DNA from: Salipiger pentaromativorans
GTDB lineage: Bacteria; Pseudomonadota; Alphaproteobacteria; Rhodobacterales; Rhodobacteraceae
Length of the DNA stretch: 63,053 nt
NCBI RefSeq assembly: GCF_024721115.1
Contig: NZ_JAMDHK010000015.1
Coordinates: 30,360-93,412, forward strand
Direction of reading: 5' to 3'
Positions 19,036 to 27,021 of the stretch are shown one piece after another (position 1 is the first letter of the stretch; each line of letters begins with the position of its first letter). The notes beneath the pieces were generated by a model, which worked only from the letters and a program-made list of their open reading frames with translations, ran no database searches and had not been told where the DNA came from. A program made the translations under genes and the position numbers.

Positions 19036-19068
19036 ATTCGCTTCCGGAACAAGAAATCAGGGAACGCC

Positions 19069-19827
19069 TTGCCAGCGTCCCAAAAGCGCGAGAGGCGCCA
19101 GGCTTTTTGCAATGCGAAACACGCCGGACACGCCAAGGCGTTCGTCGCGGCCTTTTTGATGGTCTCGCTGTTTACGCCCCACGCGTCAGCCGAGGCGATC
19201 CCGCGCGGGGGACCCAACGACCACCGCGTGCGGGTCGCGTCCTACCAGGAAGGCCAGGTCTACAGGCTGAACGTTTCCCTGACCCATGTCACGACCATCG
19301 AGTTCGGGACAGGCGAGAGCATCCGCTCAATCATCGCCGGCGACACGGAAGGATTTGAGATCGACGGCGTCCCAGGTGGTCGCGCCTTTGCGATCAAACC
19401 TGTCGCCCGCGGCGTCCATACCAACGTGACCGTCTACACCAACAGACGGAGTTACTATTTCAACGTGAACGAGGTCTCGAGCCCAACCTTCTATGTCGTG
19501 CAATTCCGCTACCCGCAAGACAATCGCCGCTCGGCCGACGCCATCGCACGCGCCGCGCCAAACACCAATTACGGGGCCAGCGCACGGACGGAGTTCACGC
19601 CGACCCGGGTCTGGGACGACGGCACCTTCACCTATTTCGCCTTCCCACGGAACGCACCCGTCCCGGCGATCTTCCGTTACACGAACGGGCGCGAGCGCAC
19701 GGTGAACACAGGCGCGGTCGAAGACGGTGTGATCCGTGTCTCGGGCGTGGGGCGCCAATGGGTGCTGCGTCTGGGCGAGGACGTGGTGTGTATCGAGGCG
19801 ACGCCGCCCGCGGAGGCCGCCTCATGA
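19069..19827 (+). CDS. virB9: VirB9 outer-membrane channel subunit
   Basis: 252 residues from TTG at 19069. A basic N terminus precedes a signal sequence (KAFVAAFLMVSLFTPHASA). The mature protein has the VirB9/CagX blocks RGGPNDHRVRVASYQEGQVY, TNVTVYTNRRSYYFNV and the C-terminal domain TPTRVWDDGTFTYFAFP. It builds the core complex with VirB7 and VirB10. The stop overlaps the virB10 start by 4 bases. Confidence 0.9.
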   Translation: MPASQKRERRQAFCNAKHAGHAKAFVAAFLMVSLFTPHASAEAIPRGGPNDHRVRVASYQEGQVYRLNVSLTHVTTIEFGTGESIRSIIAGDTEGFEIDGVPGGRAFAIKPVARGVHTNVTVYTNRRSYYFNVNEVSSPTFYVVQFRYPQDNRRSADAIARAAPNTNYGASARTEFTPTRVWDDGTFTYFAFPRNAPVPAIFRYTNGRERTVNTGAVEDGVIRVSGVGRQWVLRLGEDVVCIEATPPAEAAS

Positions 19828-21206
19828 GTGACAACAACCCGGATCTCGAACAGCGTCTTGCTGCGCTCGAACGGGGCAACCCGCGCCACGGACCCGCCCC
19901 GAAACACCGCTTACCGCTCCTCGCCCTCCTCCTCGCAGGGCTCATCCTGGCGGGCGGCTTGGTCCTCTTGCTGTTTTCGGGCCCGGGGGAAGAGGTCGCC
20001 CTGCCGACGGCCACCCCGGACGAGTTCCAAACCGAGGGTGACGGGTTCGGAGAGATCGAACCCTTCGTGCCGCCGCCCGCCCCGGAACCCGAGATCGTTC
20101 TCGTCGAACCAGAACCCAACGCCGAACTTCTGGCGCAGATCGCCGCACTCCAGGCCCAGATCGAGGAGCTGCGCGACGCGCCAGACACCGACGTCGGGGC
20201 GGACAGTGTGGCAGCCGAGGCGATCGATGCGCTGACCGCACGGATTGCCGCCCTGCAGGACGCCTCCGAGAATGCTCAGGAAAAATTTCAGGCCGAACTG
20301 GCCAAGCGAGATCGGGAGCTGCAACAGCTGCGTATGGACCTGGACCTCGCGCGGCTGGAGGCCAACAAGCCGACACCCGCACCGCTCGGCCCCACCGACG
20401 AAGAGTTGCGCGCCCGAGAAGAAGAGAGGCTGCGGCGCGAGGAAGAGGCGCGACGGCTGGCCGAACTGCAACGCCGGGCCGAGGAGGAGCGTGCCTTCCA
20501 GGAACGGCGGATTTCCTCCTCCGTCATCGCCTTCGGCGGAACGGGCGGCGCCAATGCGGGCGAGACAGAACTTACCGAACGCACCTTCGGCGAGGTGACA
20601 GACTTCGTGCTGAACGGCGCGTTGCCGAGCGCCATCACACAAGCCGAAGTCATCGCAAATCCCTCGAACACGGTCATTCAGGGCACGATGATCCAGGCCG
20701 TGATGGAGACCGCACTCGACAGCTCGCTCCCCGGACAGACCCGCGCCATTATCTCCGAAGACATCTTCAGCTATGACGGCTCACGGCTCCTGATCCCGCG
20801 CGGCTCGCGCCTCATCGGACGCTATCGTTCCGGCATCGAGATTGCGCAGAAGCGCGTCACCATCGCCTGGGACCGGATCGTCCTGCCAAACAACCAGACC
20901 GTCCAGATAAGCTCCTTCGGGGGAGACGAGTTGGGGCGTTCGGGTGTCACCGGCTTCGTCGATACCCGCTTTGACGAGCGGTTCGGTTCCGCCGCGCTGA
21001 TTTCGATCATTTCGGCCGCCCCGAGTGTGGCCGCCGCCCAGGTCGAGGATGAGACCACCGCGGACGTACTTGAAGACGTGGGCGATGACCTAGCCGACGC
21101 CACCGACAGTGTGATTGGCGAATATCTCTCCATCGGGCCCGTCATCTATGTCGACCAAGGCGCGCGCGTCACCGTCATGGTCGGCCGGGATCTGGAGATT
21201 TTCTGA
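19824..21206 (+). CDS. virB10: VirB10 channel protein
   Basis: 460 residues spanning both membranes: a short cytoplasmic part, a membrane helix (LPLLALLLAGLILAGGLVLL), a Pro-rich then charged coiled-coil region (residues 60-235), and the C-terminal VirB10/TrbI beta-barrel domain (VIQGTMIQAVMETALDSSLP; ISEDIFSYDGSRLLIPRGSR; LIGRYRSGIEIAQKRVTIAW). ATG at 19824 is used because it overlaps the virB9 stop (ATGA). Confidence 0.93.
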   Translation: MSDNNPDLEQRLAALERGNPRHGPAPKHRLPLLALLLAGLILAGGLVLLLFSGPGEEVALPTATPDEFQTEGDGFGEIEPFVPPPAPEPEIVLVEPEPNAELLAQIAALQAQIEELRDAPDTDVGADSVAAEAIDALTARIAALQDASENAQEKFQAELAKRDRELQQLRMDLDLARLEANKPTPAPLGPTDEELRAREEERLRREEEARRLAELQRRAEEERAFQERRISSSVIAFGGTGGANAGETELTERTFGEVTDFVLNGALPSAITQAEVIANPSNTVIQGTMIQAVMETALDSSLPGQTRAIISEDIFSYDGSRLLIPRGSRLIGRYRSGIEIAQKRVTIAWDRIVLPNNQTVQISSFGGDELGRSGVTGFVDTRFDERFGSAALISIISAAPSVAAAQVEDETTADVLEDVGDDLADATDSVIGEYLSIGPVIYVDQGARVTVMVGRDLEIF

Positions 21207-21207
21207 G

Positions 21208-22206
21208 ATGACGCTCTCCTATCTCCAGACCTCACTCGACAAGCTGAAGGACGCCGGACGCGACGACGTCATCGAGATATGCATCAACCCGGATGGCTCT
21301 TGCTGGGGTGAGTTCCAGGGGGATCACTTCATGCGGGCACTGGATCAGCGACTGACGGTTACGGAGGTGCGCGATCTTGGCAACCAGATCGCCTCCTCAG
21401 CCAACACGACAATGAGCAAGGACAAGCCCATCGTCTCGGTCTCGATCACCTATCGCGACCGCCCCATCCGCGCCCAGGTCGTAACCCCGCCCGCGGTGCT
21501 CGCGGGCATGTCGATCTCGCTCCGCTTCTTCTCGAGCCTGCCCCTCGACAAGATCGAACTCCACTTCCTCTACGGCGAAGAACGCAAGCTCGAGGAACTG
21601 CGCCAGGAGAAAAACCGCGCGCTGCGCGAGGTCGTCGCCTCCGGTGACATCTACGCGGCCATCCGCTTCTGCGTCGAGAACAAGCTCAACATGATCGTCT
21701 CCGGCGGCACCTCGACCGGCAAGACCGTCGCGGCTCGGAAAATCCTCTCCTACGTTCCCGATGAGGAACGGATCGTCACCATCGAGGAAGCCGCAGAGTT
21801 GCTCCCGGCCCAGCCGAACGCGGTGACCCTGATCGCCAACCGCGATGCGGAGTTTCAATCCGCCGATGTGCTTCTGACCACGACGCTGCGCATGAGGCCC
21901 GACCGGATCATTCTCGGCGAAGTCCGCGGTAAGGAGGCCATGACTTTCCTCGAGGCGATCAACACCGGCCATGGCGGTTCGATGACAACCCTCCATGCCG
22001 AAACCCCGCAGCTCGCCGTCCAGCGTCTCGCCATCGCCGCGCTCAAGACCGAGATCCCGATGACCTATCAAGACATGGTCCAATACATCGAAAGCTCGAT
22101 CGACGTGATCATCCAGGCGGGCCGCGAAGACGGCCAACGCGGCATCACCGAATTCTATCTCCCGGGAACCGATCTTAGCGGAGGCATGACCCATGAAGCG
22201 GTTTGA
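21208..22206 (+). CDS. virB11: VirB11 traffic ATPase
   Basis: 332-residue hexameric ATPase at the base of the channel. Walker A GGTSTGKT at residues 166-173, the Asp box VTIEEAAEL, Walker B RPDRIILGEVRGKEA and the His box GHGGSMTTLHAE. ATG at 21208 lies directly after the virB10 stop. The 3' end overlaps the DUF4177 gene by 14 bases. Confidence 0.95.
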   Translation: MTLSYLQTSLDKLKDAGRDDVIEICINPDGSCWGEFQGDHFMRALDQRLTVTEVRDLGNQIASSANTTMSKDKPIVSVSITYRDRPIRAQVVTPPAVLAGMSISLRFFSSLPLDKIELHFLYGEERKLEELRQEKNRALREVVASGDIYAAIRFCVENKLNMIVSGGTSTGKTVAARKILSYVPDEERIVTIEEAAELLPAQPNAVTLIANRDAEFQSADVLLTTTLRMRPDRIILGEVRGKEAMTFLEAINTGHGGSMTTLHAETPQLAVQRLAIAALKTEIPMTYQDMVQYIESSIDVIIQAGREDGQRGITEFYLPGTDLSGGMTHEAV

Positions 22207-22387
22207 GTACCAGATCATCACCTATCCGGTGGACAAGAAAACCAGCCTGATCGCGATGCAGGACGACCTGAACACCCGTGGTCGGGATGGATGGGAGGTC
22301 GTATCCGTAAGCACGTCCGAGTTCGCGCATCTTGGCCACACCGCGTTTCTGAAGCGTGAGATTGCCGAAGGAGCTGGCGCGAATTGA
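22193..22387 (+). CDS. DUF4177-like small protein
   Basis: 64 residues with the DUF4177 pattern: FEYQIITYPVDKK at the start and LNTRGRDGWEVVSVS in the middle. The family forms a small beta-alpha fold of unknown function. It is wedged inside the T4SS operon between virB11 and a secreted protein, overlapping both, with GGAGG as ribosome site, so it is co-translated with the transfer genes. Confidence 0.75.
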   Translation: MKRFEYQIITYPVDKKTSLIAMQDDLNTRGRDGWEVVSVSTSEFAHLGHTAFLKREIAEGAGAN

Positions 22388-22782
22388 GAACCGCCTTGCT
22401 TTGCATCTCGATCACCGTTGTGGGGTTTTCGGCTGCCGCCGAACGCGACCTCGTCCCCTCTCTCGACGGCACGTCGGATGTCTGCATCGATCGGCCCGCT
22501 GAGCCTGAGTGGATGCAGAACATCACCGTGCGAGAGGCTTTCAAACGTGTCCTGGTGCAGGACATCTACCGGGCTCAAAACCTTGAACGTATCGTCGAAA
22601 CCGGATCCTGCTCCTGCGACACCCGTTTCCCGTCCTGGGGGGCGGCGGAAACGGAGTTTCGGGATCGTTTCGCCACAACCGAACGATGGGAAATGCTTGA
22701 GGCCTCGGACACCTACAACCGGCGCGCCAACGCGTTGAGACCTGACGCGATGGCGATCTGCGAAGCCGAGGGCAACTGGTAA
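22384..22782 (+). CDS. Small secreted T4SS-associated protein
   Basis: 132 residues from TTG at 22384 that overlaps the previous stop. A signal peptide (LLCISITVVGFSAAAE) precedes a mature part with four cysteines (DVCIDRP, GSCSCDTRF, AICEAEGNW). It is therefore a likely disulfide-bonded periplasmic protein. It directly precedes virB6. An entry-exclusion or channel-accessory role would fit the position, but nothing in the sequence proves it. Confidence 0.65.
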   Translation: MRTALLCISITVVGFSAAAERDLVPSLDGTSDVCIDRPAEPEWMQNITVREAFKRVLVQDIYRAQNLERIVETGSCSCDTRFPSWGAAETEFRDRFATTERWEMLEASDTYNRRANALRPDAMAICEAEGNW

Positions 22783-22788
22783 CGGGTC

Positions 22789-23868
22789 ATGAGCGTCGTC
22801 ACCTACTTCGTCGAAACCTCCCAGGGCTACCTGGATTCTGCCGCAGAGACTCAGTTCGGCGCGGTGGCGGCAACAGTCGGCACGATGCTGGTTCTTGGAA
22901 CGACGCTTGTGGTCATTCTGGTCTGTGTGAACATGATCTACCAGTACCGTGCCATGGACGGACGCACTGCTTTCTGGCTCGCGGTGAAAGTCGGCCTCAT
23001 AGGCGTTTTCGCGACCAACTGGGTTCAGTTCAACGCCTTCTCATCAGCCGTCTTGAACGGCATCGACAGCATCGCCGGATCGCTAGTCGCCTCTGTTGGT
23101 GGTGGCACGCCGGGCCCAAGCGGCACGTTCGCAGAGGAGTTTGACCGGCTCATTGCCGAGTTGGGAGAATACCTGAATGCCGCAGGCTCGGAACTGAATT
23201 GGGTGGCCGGCGCATTGCTAGATGTTCTTGGCGTGCTCCTGCTCTCGATCCTGGGCGGGCTTGCTGCCTTCATTCTCGTCGCATCCCGGCTCATGATCGC
23301 ACTTCTGATCGGGATCGCTCCGGTCATGATCTTCCTGACGCTTTTCGAGGTGACCAAGGATTATTTTGCGCGTTGGCTCTCGGCGCTGGTCTCCTTCGCG
23401 CTCTATCCAATAGTCGTCGCAGGTGTTTTCGCGACAATCACCGGCGTCAGTTCGGCACTGATCGGAGAGCTTGGAGATCCCGAGGGCGCGTCCAACATTG
23501 GGGCCCTTATCCCATTCTTCATGATGGTGCTCATGGCAAAGGGCTTCATCATCGCGACGCCCTTCATCGTCAGGGCGATTTCGGGAAACATCATGATGCC
23601 TGCGCTCTCGGCAGGGATGGGTGGGGCCTACGGGTTCGGCAGAGCCCTTGGCGGCAGCCAGCAGGCCTACAACCGGTATCTTATCGGCGGAGCGAGTGGG
23701 GCGGAGTACGCTGCACTCCGCGCCCGACAATTCTTTGGCGTCCAGACGATGCCTCAAAGGCCGGGTGTCAATCAGAACACACCCGTTTCTCCCGGATCGG
23801 GCCCACCCGGCACAGGCGCAAAGATGATGGCACAGTTGGCCCGTCTAAGCAGGCTGGGAAGGCGATAA
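22789..23868 (+). CDS. virB6: VirB6 polytopic membrane protein
   Basis: 359 residues with TrbL/VirB6 features: N-terminal periplasmic region, a helix VGTMLVLGTTLVVILVCVNM, a central periplasmic loop, then several helices (LLDVLGVLLLSILGGLAAFI; SRLMIALLIGIAPVMIFLTL with the conserved APxxI; ALYPIVVAGVFATITGVSSA). The C-terminal 80 residues are soluble and Gly/Pro-rich. It is the last gene of the plus-strand T4SS operon. Confidence 0.9.
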   Translation: MSVVTYFVETSQGYLDSAAETQFGAVAATVGTMLVLGTTLVVILVCVNMIYQYRAMDGRTAFWLAVKVGLIGVFATNWVQFNAFSSAVLNGIDSIAGSLVASVGGGTPGPSGTFAEEFDRLIAELGEYLNAAGSELNWVAGALLDVLGVLLLSILGGLAAFILVASRLMIALLIGIAPVMIFLTLFEVTKDYFARWLSALVSFALYPIVVAGVFATITGVSSALIGELGDPEGASNIGALIPFFMMVLMAKGFIIATPFIVRAISGNIMMPALSAGMGGAYGFGRALGGSQQAYNRYLIGGASGAEYAALRARQFFGVQTMPQRPGVNQNTPVSPGSGPPGTGAKMMAQLARLSRLGRR

Positions 23869-24031
23869 TCCCCGAATGCGCACTCAACAGTGTATGCATC
23901 GCCTTGCCTATGATCCCAATCGTCCCGTCACAGAGTCTGTGCCGTTTCCTCGAGCCGATATCGGGGGCTCTGAGATAAGTCACAGCTGCTAAGCTGTCGC
24001 CGCGCAGTGTACCTCGGGTCCAGGCCGGATG

Positions 24032-24064
24032 TTGACAAGTGGCAGCTAATTTGCATATATATGC
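24032..24064 (+). promoter_or_regulatory. Promoter and palindrome of the RES-Xre module
   Basis: TTGACA (24032-24037) is followed by an AT-rich -10 region (TATATA, 24056-24061). A perfect 12-bp palindrome GCATATATATGC (24053-24064) covers the -10 box, which fits autorepression by the Xre antitoxin. Confidence 0.55.
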
Positions 24065-24088
24065 CATATGTCCATTCCGGAGGCTGTT

Positions 24089-24502
24089 ATGCCTGAACTC
24101 AGACGGATCGAACCACACGTCGCCGCTCCCGTACCGCAATTCTCCGATGAGGAGGTGCAGGCCATGCAGCGCGCCTTTATTAAACTCGCCGGCCTCTGGG
24201 GTTTGAGCGATGAGCAGGCCTCCGTCCTCATGGGCGATATTTCGGTGCGGACGTTTCGGCGTTGGAAAGCAGGGGAATTCGGCCGTGCCGGGATCGATAC
24301 CGCCGCACGCCTCTCGAACATCATGGGGATCCACAAGGCGCTCCGACTGCTCTTCAAGGAGCCAGCACGAGGTTACAGCTGGGTCAAGCGCTCGAATACC
24401 GCATTTGGCGGCGCGACGGCTTTGGAGGTCATGCTTGGGGGGCAGATCACCGACATCATGCGGGTCAGGCGTTACCTTGACGCGGTGCGGGGGCCTTGGT
24501 GA
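24089..24502 (+). CDS. Xre/MbcA/ParS-type antitoxin
   Basis: 137-residue antitoxin and autoregulator: an HTH region (LAGLWGLSDEQASVLMGDIS, then VRTFRRWKAGEFG) and the C-terminal DUF2384 toxin-binding domain (LSNIMGIHKALRLLF; GGATALEVMLGGQITDIMRV). ATG at 24089 is chosen over ATG at 24068 because GGAGG (24079-24083) lies five bases before it and because the promoter palindrome ends at 24064. It overlaps the toxin gene by 4 bases. Confidence 0.85.
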   Translation: MPELRRIEPHVAAPVPQFSDEEVQAMQRAFIKLAGLWGLSDEQASVLMGDISVRTFRRWKAGEFGRAGIDTAARLSNIMGIHKALRLLFKEPARGYSWVKRSNTAFGGATALEVMLGGQITDIMRVRRYLDAVRGPW

Positions 24503-25194
24503 CAGCGCCCGAAACCAGGGTCACCTGGGACAGGTACCATCGCCTGATAAACTCGGCCTACCCACCGATCGATCTCTTCGAGGATATCGCAGACCCAGCC
24601 GACTGGTTGCTTCTCGGCTCGGGCGAGAGCAAGACCAACCCCAGGCTCGCCCTGACCATCGGAAACCTGGACCTCGTCCCCGAGGAACGGCGCGTCGGAG
24701 GGCCTGGAGCATCCTATCTGATGGCCCCATTCGTGCATGTGACACCCGATCACAAGGGGCGGTTCCACGACGGCACCTTCGGCGCCTTCTATGGAGCGGA
24801 CGATTTCGAAACAGCCCTTTTTGAGACCGTCCATCACACCCAGCTGTTTTTTGCCGCAACCGACGAAGCGCCGGGATGGATCGCCGACAAGCGCGAGCTG
24901 ATCGGGAAACTAGATGCGGTCCTTGTCGACGTCCGGGAGGGGTTTGACGATCTTCTCAACCCGGAAGATTACACCAGCCCTCAGGCCTTCGCGCGAGACC
25001 AACGTGCTGATGGTGCGAGTGGTATCGTCTACCCGTCCGTCCGAAACCCTGCCGGCACATGTTTCGCGACTTTTTATCCCGATGTCGCCGCCGCTCCCGT
25101 CCAAGGGCGCCACATCACCTACCATTGGGACGGCGCGAAGGTTGATATGTTCAAGGACTTGGGCGACGGGTCAGTCTACGCGATCTCGGCCTGA
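24499..25194 (+). CDS. RES-domain toxin (NAD+-degrading family)
   Basis: 231 residues with RES features: N-terminal Arg/Tyr segment (TWDRYHRLI), FGAFYGADDFETALFETVHH with the conserved Glu, and GIVYPSVRNPAGTCFATFYP with the conserved Ser. RES toxins deplete NAD+ by phosphorolysis. It starts with GTG overlapping the antitoxin stop (GTGA). Given that the same genome region carries broken nadA/nadB genes, a NAD-targeting toxin is of interest, although no link is shown. Confidence 0.85.
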   Translation: MTAPETRVTWDRYHRLINSAYPPIDLFEDIADPADWLLLGSGESKTNPRLALTIGNLDLVPEERRVGGPGASYLMAPFVHVTPDHKGRFHDGTFGAFYGADDFETALFETVHHTQLFFAATDEAPGWIADKRELIGKLDAVLVDVREGFDDLLNPEDYTSPQAFARDQRADGASGIVYPSVRNPAGTCFATFYPDVAAAPVQGRHITYHWDGAKVDMFKDLGDGSVYAISA

Positions 25195-25283
25195 CGCCAC
25201 GGCGAGCAGAGACCGGGGAAACGGGTTTGGCTCCCAGATGGGGTGCAGCGAACCTCCCTCGGCCAACCGGACTTCCTCTGCCG

Positions 25284-25586
25284 TCACCGATCCCTCAAAT
25301 GTCGCGGCACATCCATGGACTGATGCAGGACCCGGATCACGAAGATCGCGGCGCCATCGACCTCGTAGAACGCAAGGTGGCGGCCGGTGATCAGTCGCCA
25401 GCATCCCGGCAAGAGATCCGAACAGTCCGTTCCGATCCGCGGATTGTCGAGCAATCCGTTCAGGGAATGTTCGATGTCGTCGAGATATCTGTCCGCTTGG
25501 TCGGGTCCCCATTTTCGGTCAGTCTCCGTCCAGATGTCGATAAGATCGGTTCTGGCAGCCTCGCTGAGCCGGATTTCACGCGTCAT
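25284..25586 (-). CDS. parE: ParE-family toxin
   Basis: 100-residue RelE/ParE-fold toxin: REIRLSEAARTDLIDIWTET, later DDIEHSLNGLLDNPRIG and the C-terminal strand CWRLITGRHLAFYEVDGAAI. ParE relatives poison DNA gyrase; others of this fold cut mRNA, so the target is inferred. ATG at 25586 overlaps the antitoxin gene by 11 bases, the standard antitoxin-first order. Confidence 0.85.
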   Translation of the reverse strand: MTREIRLSEAARTDLIDIWTETDRKWGPDQADRYLDDIEHSLNGLLDNPRIGTDCSDLLPGCWRLITGRHLAFYEVDGAAIFVIRVLHQSMDVPRHLRDR

Positions 25587-25827
25587 TGGCGCCAGACCTG
25601 GCCCACGCCTCGCGTTTAATCGTGGCCATGTCCAGCGGTCCCGCATCGCCGGAGTCCTTGCCCTCCATCAGGGCTACCCGGAGCCGGGCGCGTTGACCCT
25701 CCTGCTCTTCCATGAGCCGCAGCGAGGCACGGATCAACTCGCTGGTCGACCCGTATCGGCCCTCCTTCAGCATCAGGGCGATGAATTGGTCCCAATGCGG
25801 GCCGAGTGTCACGCTGGTGCTTGCCAT
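25576..25827 (-). CDS. parD: ParD-family antitoxin
   Basis: 83-residue antitoxin with an N-terminal ribbon-helix-helix (STSVTLGPHWDQFIALML; YGSTSELIRASLRLMEEQEG) and a C-terminal toxin-binding tail. I use ATG at 25827 rather than 25848, because the operator dyad at 25841-25867 and its promoter place the transcript start near 25846. Confidence 0.85.
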   Translation of the reverse strand: MASTSVTLGPHWDQFIALMLKEGRYGSTSELIRASLRLMEEQEGQRARLRVALMEGKDSGDAGPLDMATIKREAWARSGANDA

Positions 25828-25840
25828 CTTAACATCCAAA

Positions 25841-25881
25841 ATACGCATAAAGATGATATATGCGTATCACTCAGAGTGCAA
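25841..25881 (-). promoter_or_regulatory. parDE promoter and operator
   Basis: On the minus strand: TTGCAC (25881-25876), 17-base spacer, TATCAT (25858-25853). A perfect 9-bp inverted repeat, ATACGCATA (25841-25849) and TATGCGTAT (25859-25867), flanks the -10 box with a 9-base spacer. This is the expected layout for ParD autoregulation. Confidence 0.65.
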
Positions 25882-26088
25882 CCGTTGGCTATTGAGAAGT
25901 ATCCGCACCCCAAAACCGCAGCGAATGATACTTGCGACGCAACCGACCGCCATCAGCCCCGGTGTTGTTGTCTGGGACGCCGGTCCTGTATCCCGTTCTC
26001 AGATCAAAGCGTATGACAGCAAACTTCCTTAGGGAATGAGCAGGTAGCGGGCAGCAAATTGCAGCGATGTTTCTGCCGAGACATTAAC

Positions 26089-26102
26089 TTGTCACTTGAC
26101 AA
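26089..26102 (+). promoter_or_regulatory. Inverted repeat ahead of the HicA-like pair
   Basis: TTGTCA (26089-26094) and TGACAA (26097-26102) with a 2-base spacer, in an AT-rich stretch 24 bases before the start codon at 26126. It probably serves as operator of the two-gene unit downstream. GGAG (26114-26117) is the ribosome site. Confidence 0.45.
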
Positions 26103-26125
26103 TTTAAGAGAGTGGAGTATCTAAG

Positions 26126-26395
26126 GTGCCAAGGAAGAAGCACACATCAAAGGAAATCGAGGCCGTCATCCAGGAGCTCGAAGAGCTGGGATGGAACCTT
26201 ATTGAGGGCAAGGGGCACGCGTGGGGGATCCTCCGATGCCCGGCCAACGATAAGGATTGCCGCTGTGGCGAGTTTTGTCAGATGTCTGTCTGGTCGACCC
26301 CGAAGAATCCACAGCAGTTCGCGAAAAGGATCCGACAGAAGGCTCTGGCCTGCGTGAAGCTTCAGAAGAACGACGAAGGTAATGCCGATGGCTGA
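26126..26395 (+). CDS. HicA-like small protein (putative toxin)
   Basis: 89 residues from GTG at 26126. The N-terminal part IEAVIQELEELGWNLIEGKG resembles the dsRBD-like HicA fold (helix, then GW-x-x-strand), but the usual GSHHIF signature is replaced by GHAWGILRC, keeping one His. A Cys cluster follows (RCPANDKDCRCGEFCQM), which could bind a metal, and a basic tail (FAKRIRQKALACVKLQK). It overlaps the next gene by 8 bases. Toxin function is inferred from fold resemblance and two-gene layout. Confidence 0.6.
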   Translation: MPRKKHTSKEIEAVIQELEELGWNLIEGKGHAWGILRCPANDKDCRCGEFCQMSVWSTPKNPQQFAKRIRQKALACVKLQKNDEGNADG

Positions 26396-26951
26396 AGAAT
26401 TCGAATTCGAACTGGTCTTTGCACTCCCCGACGGAGAGCACGATGCGTTTTCGCTCTCTGACGCGATCTTCGAGGCGGGTTTTGAAGATGCGCTCGTGGG
26501 CACCGGTCACGCCGGTCTTCTGGGTGTAGAACTGGAACTTGAAGGGGATGAGGCCGAGAGCGCGATCCTTGAAGCGGCGCGGGCTCTGATCAAGGCGCTG
26601 CCGCAAGGCACAGTCCTGCGCGAGGTCCGTCCCGACCTGGTGTCTCTCGCGGATGTCGCCGAGAAGCTCGAGATAAAGCGACAGGCGCTCCAGCAGCGCA
26701 AGATGCCCCTCCCCGTTGCGGGTGGCCTCTACCGCATCGATGAAATGATCGAGGTTCTGATGGAGGCCGCAAACCCGGCAAAGGGGCAGCGTCGTCCGCG
26801 CTTTAACCTGGCTTCCGCCGCGAAGTGGTTTCGTGCGGGCCCCGCGGCCCGCAGGGTGAACGCCCAGTTGACGATGCGTGAGATCGACCCTGCGACGATT
26901 GAGCGAGCCCCTCGACCAGAGCGCGACGACCCTGGCTTTCTTCACCCGTGA
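26388..26951 (+). CDS. HTH-containing partner of the HicA-like protein
   Basis: 187 residues. The N-terminal half (FEFELVFALPDGEHDAFSLS; TGHAGLLGVELELEGDEAES) looks like a small beta-alpha sandwich. The middle has a MerR/AlpA-like HTH (VSLADVAEKLEIKRQALQQR). The C terminus is basic and Pro-rich. ATG at 26388 is chosen over 26382 because GAAGG (26375-26379) is 8 bases before it. In a toxin-antitoxin reading this is the DNA-binding antitoxin, larger than and unlike HicB. I do not recognise the family. Confidence 0.6.
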   Translation: MAEEFEFELVFALPDGEHDAFSLSDAIFEAGFEDALVGTGHAGLLGVELELEGDEAESAILEAARALIKALPQGTVLREVRPDLVSLADVAEKLEIKRQALQQRKMPLPVAGGLYRIDEMIEVLMEAANPAKGQRRPRFNLASAAKWFRAGPAARRVNAQLTMREIDPATIERAPRPERDDPGFLHP

Positions 26952-27021
26952 CAATGGTCGGCTCAAGGCCGTGGCCACAAGACACCATCGCGACATTCTT
27001 TCGTGTCGCCCGCATGGCGGC

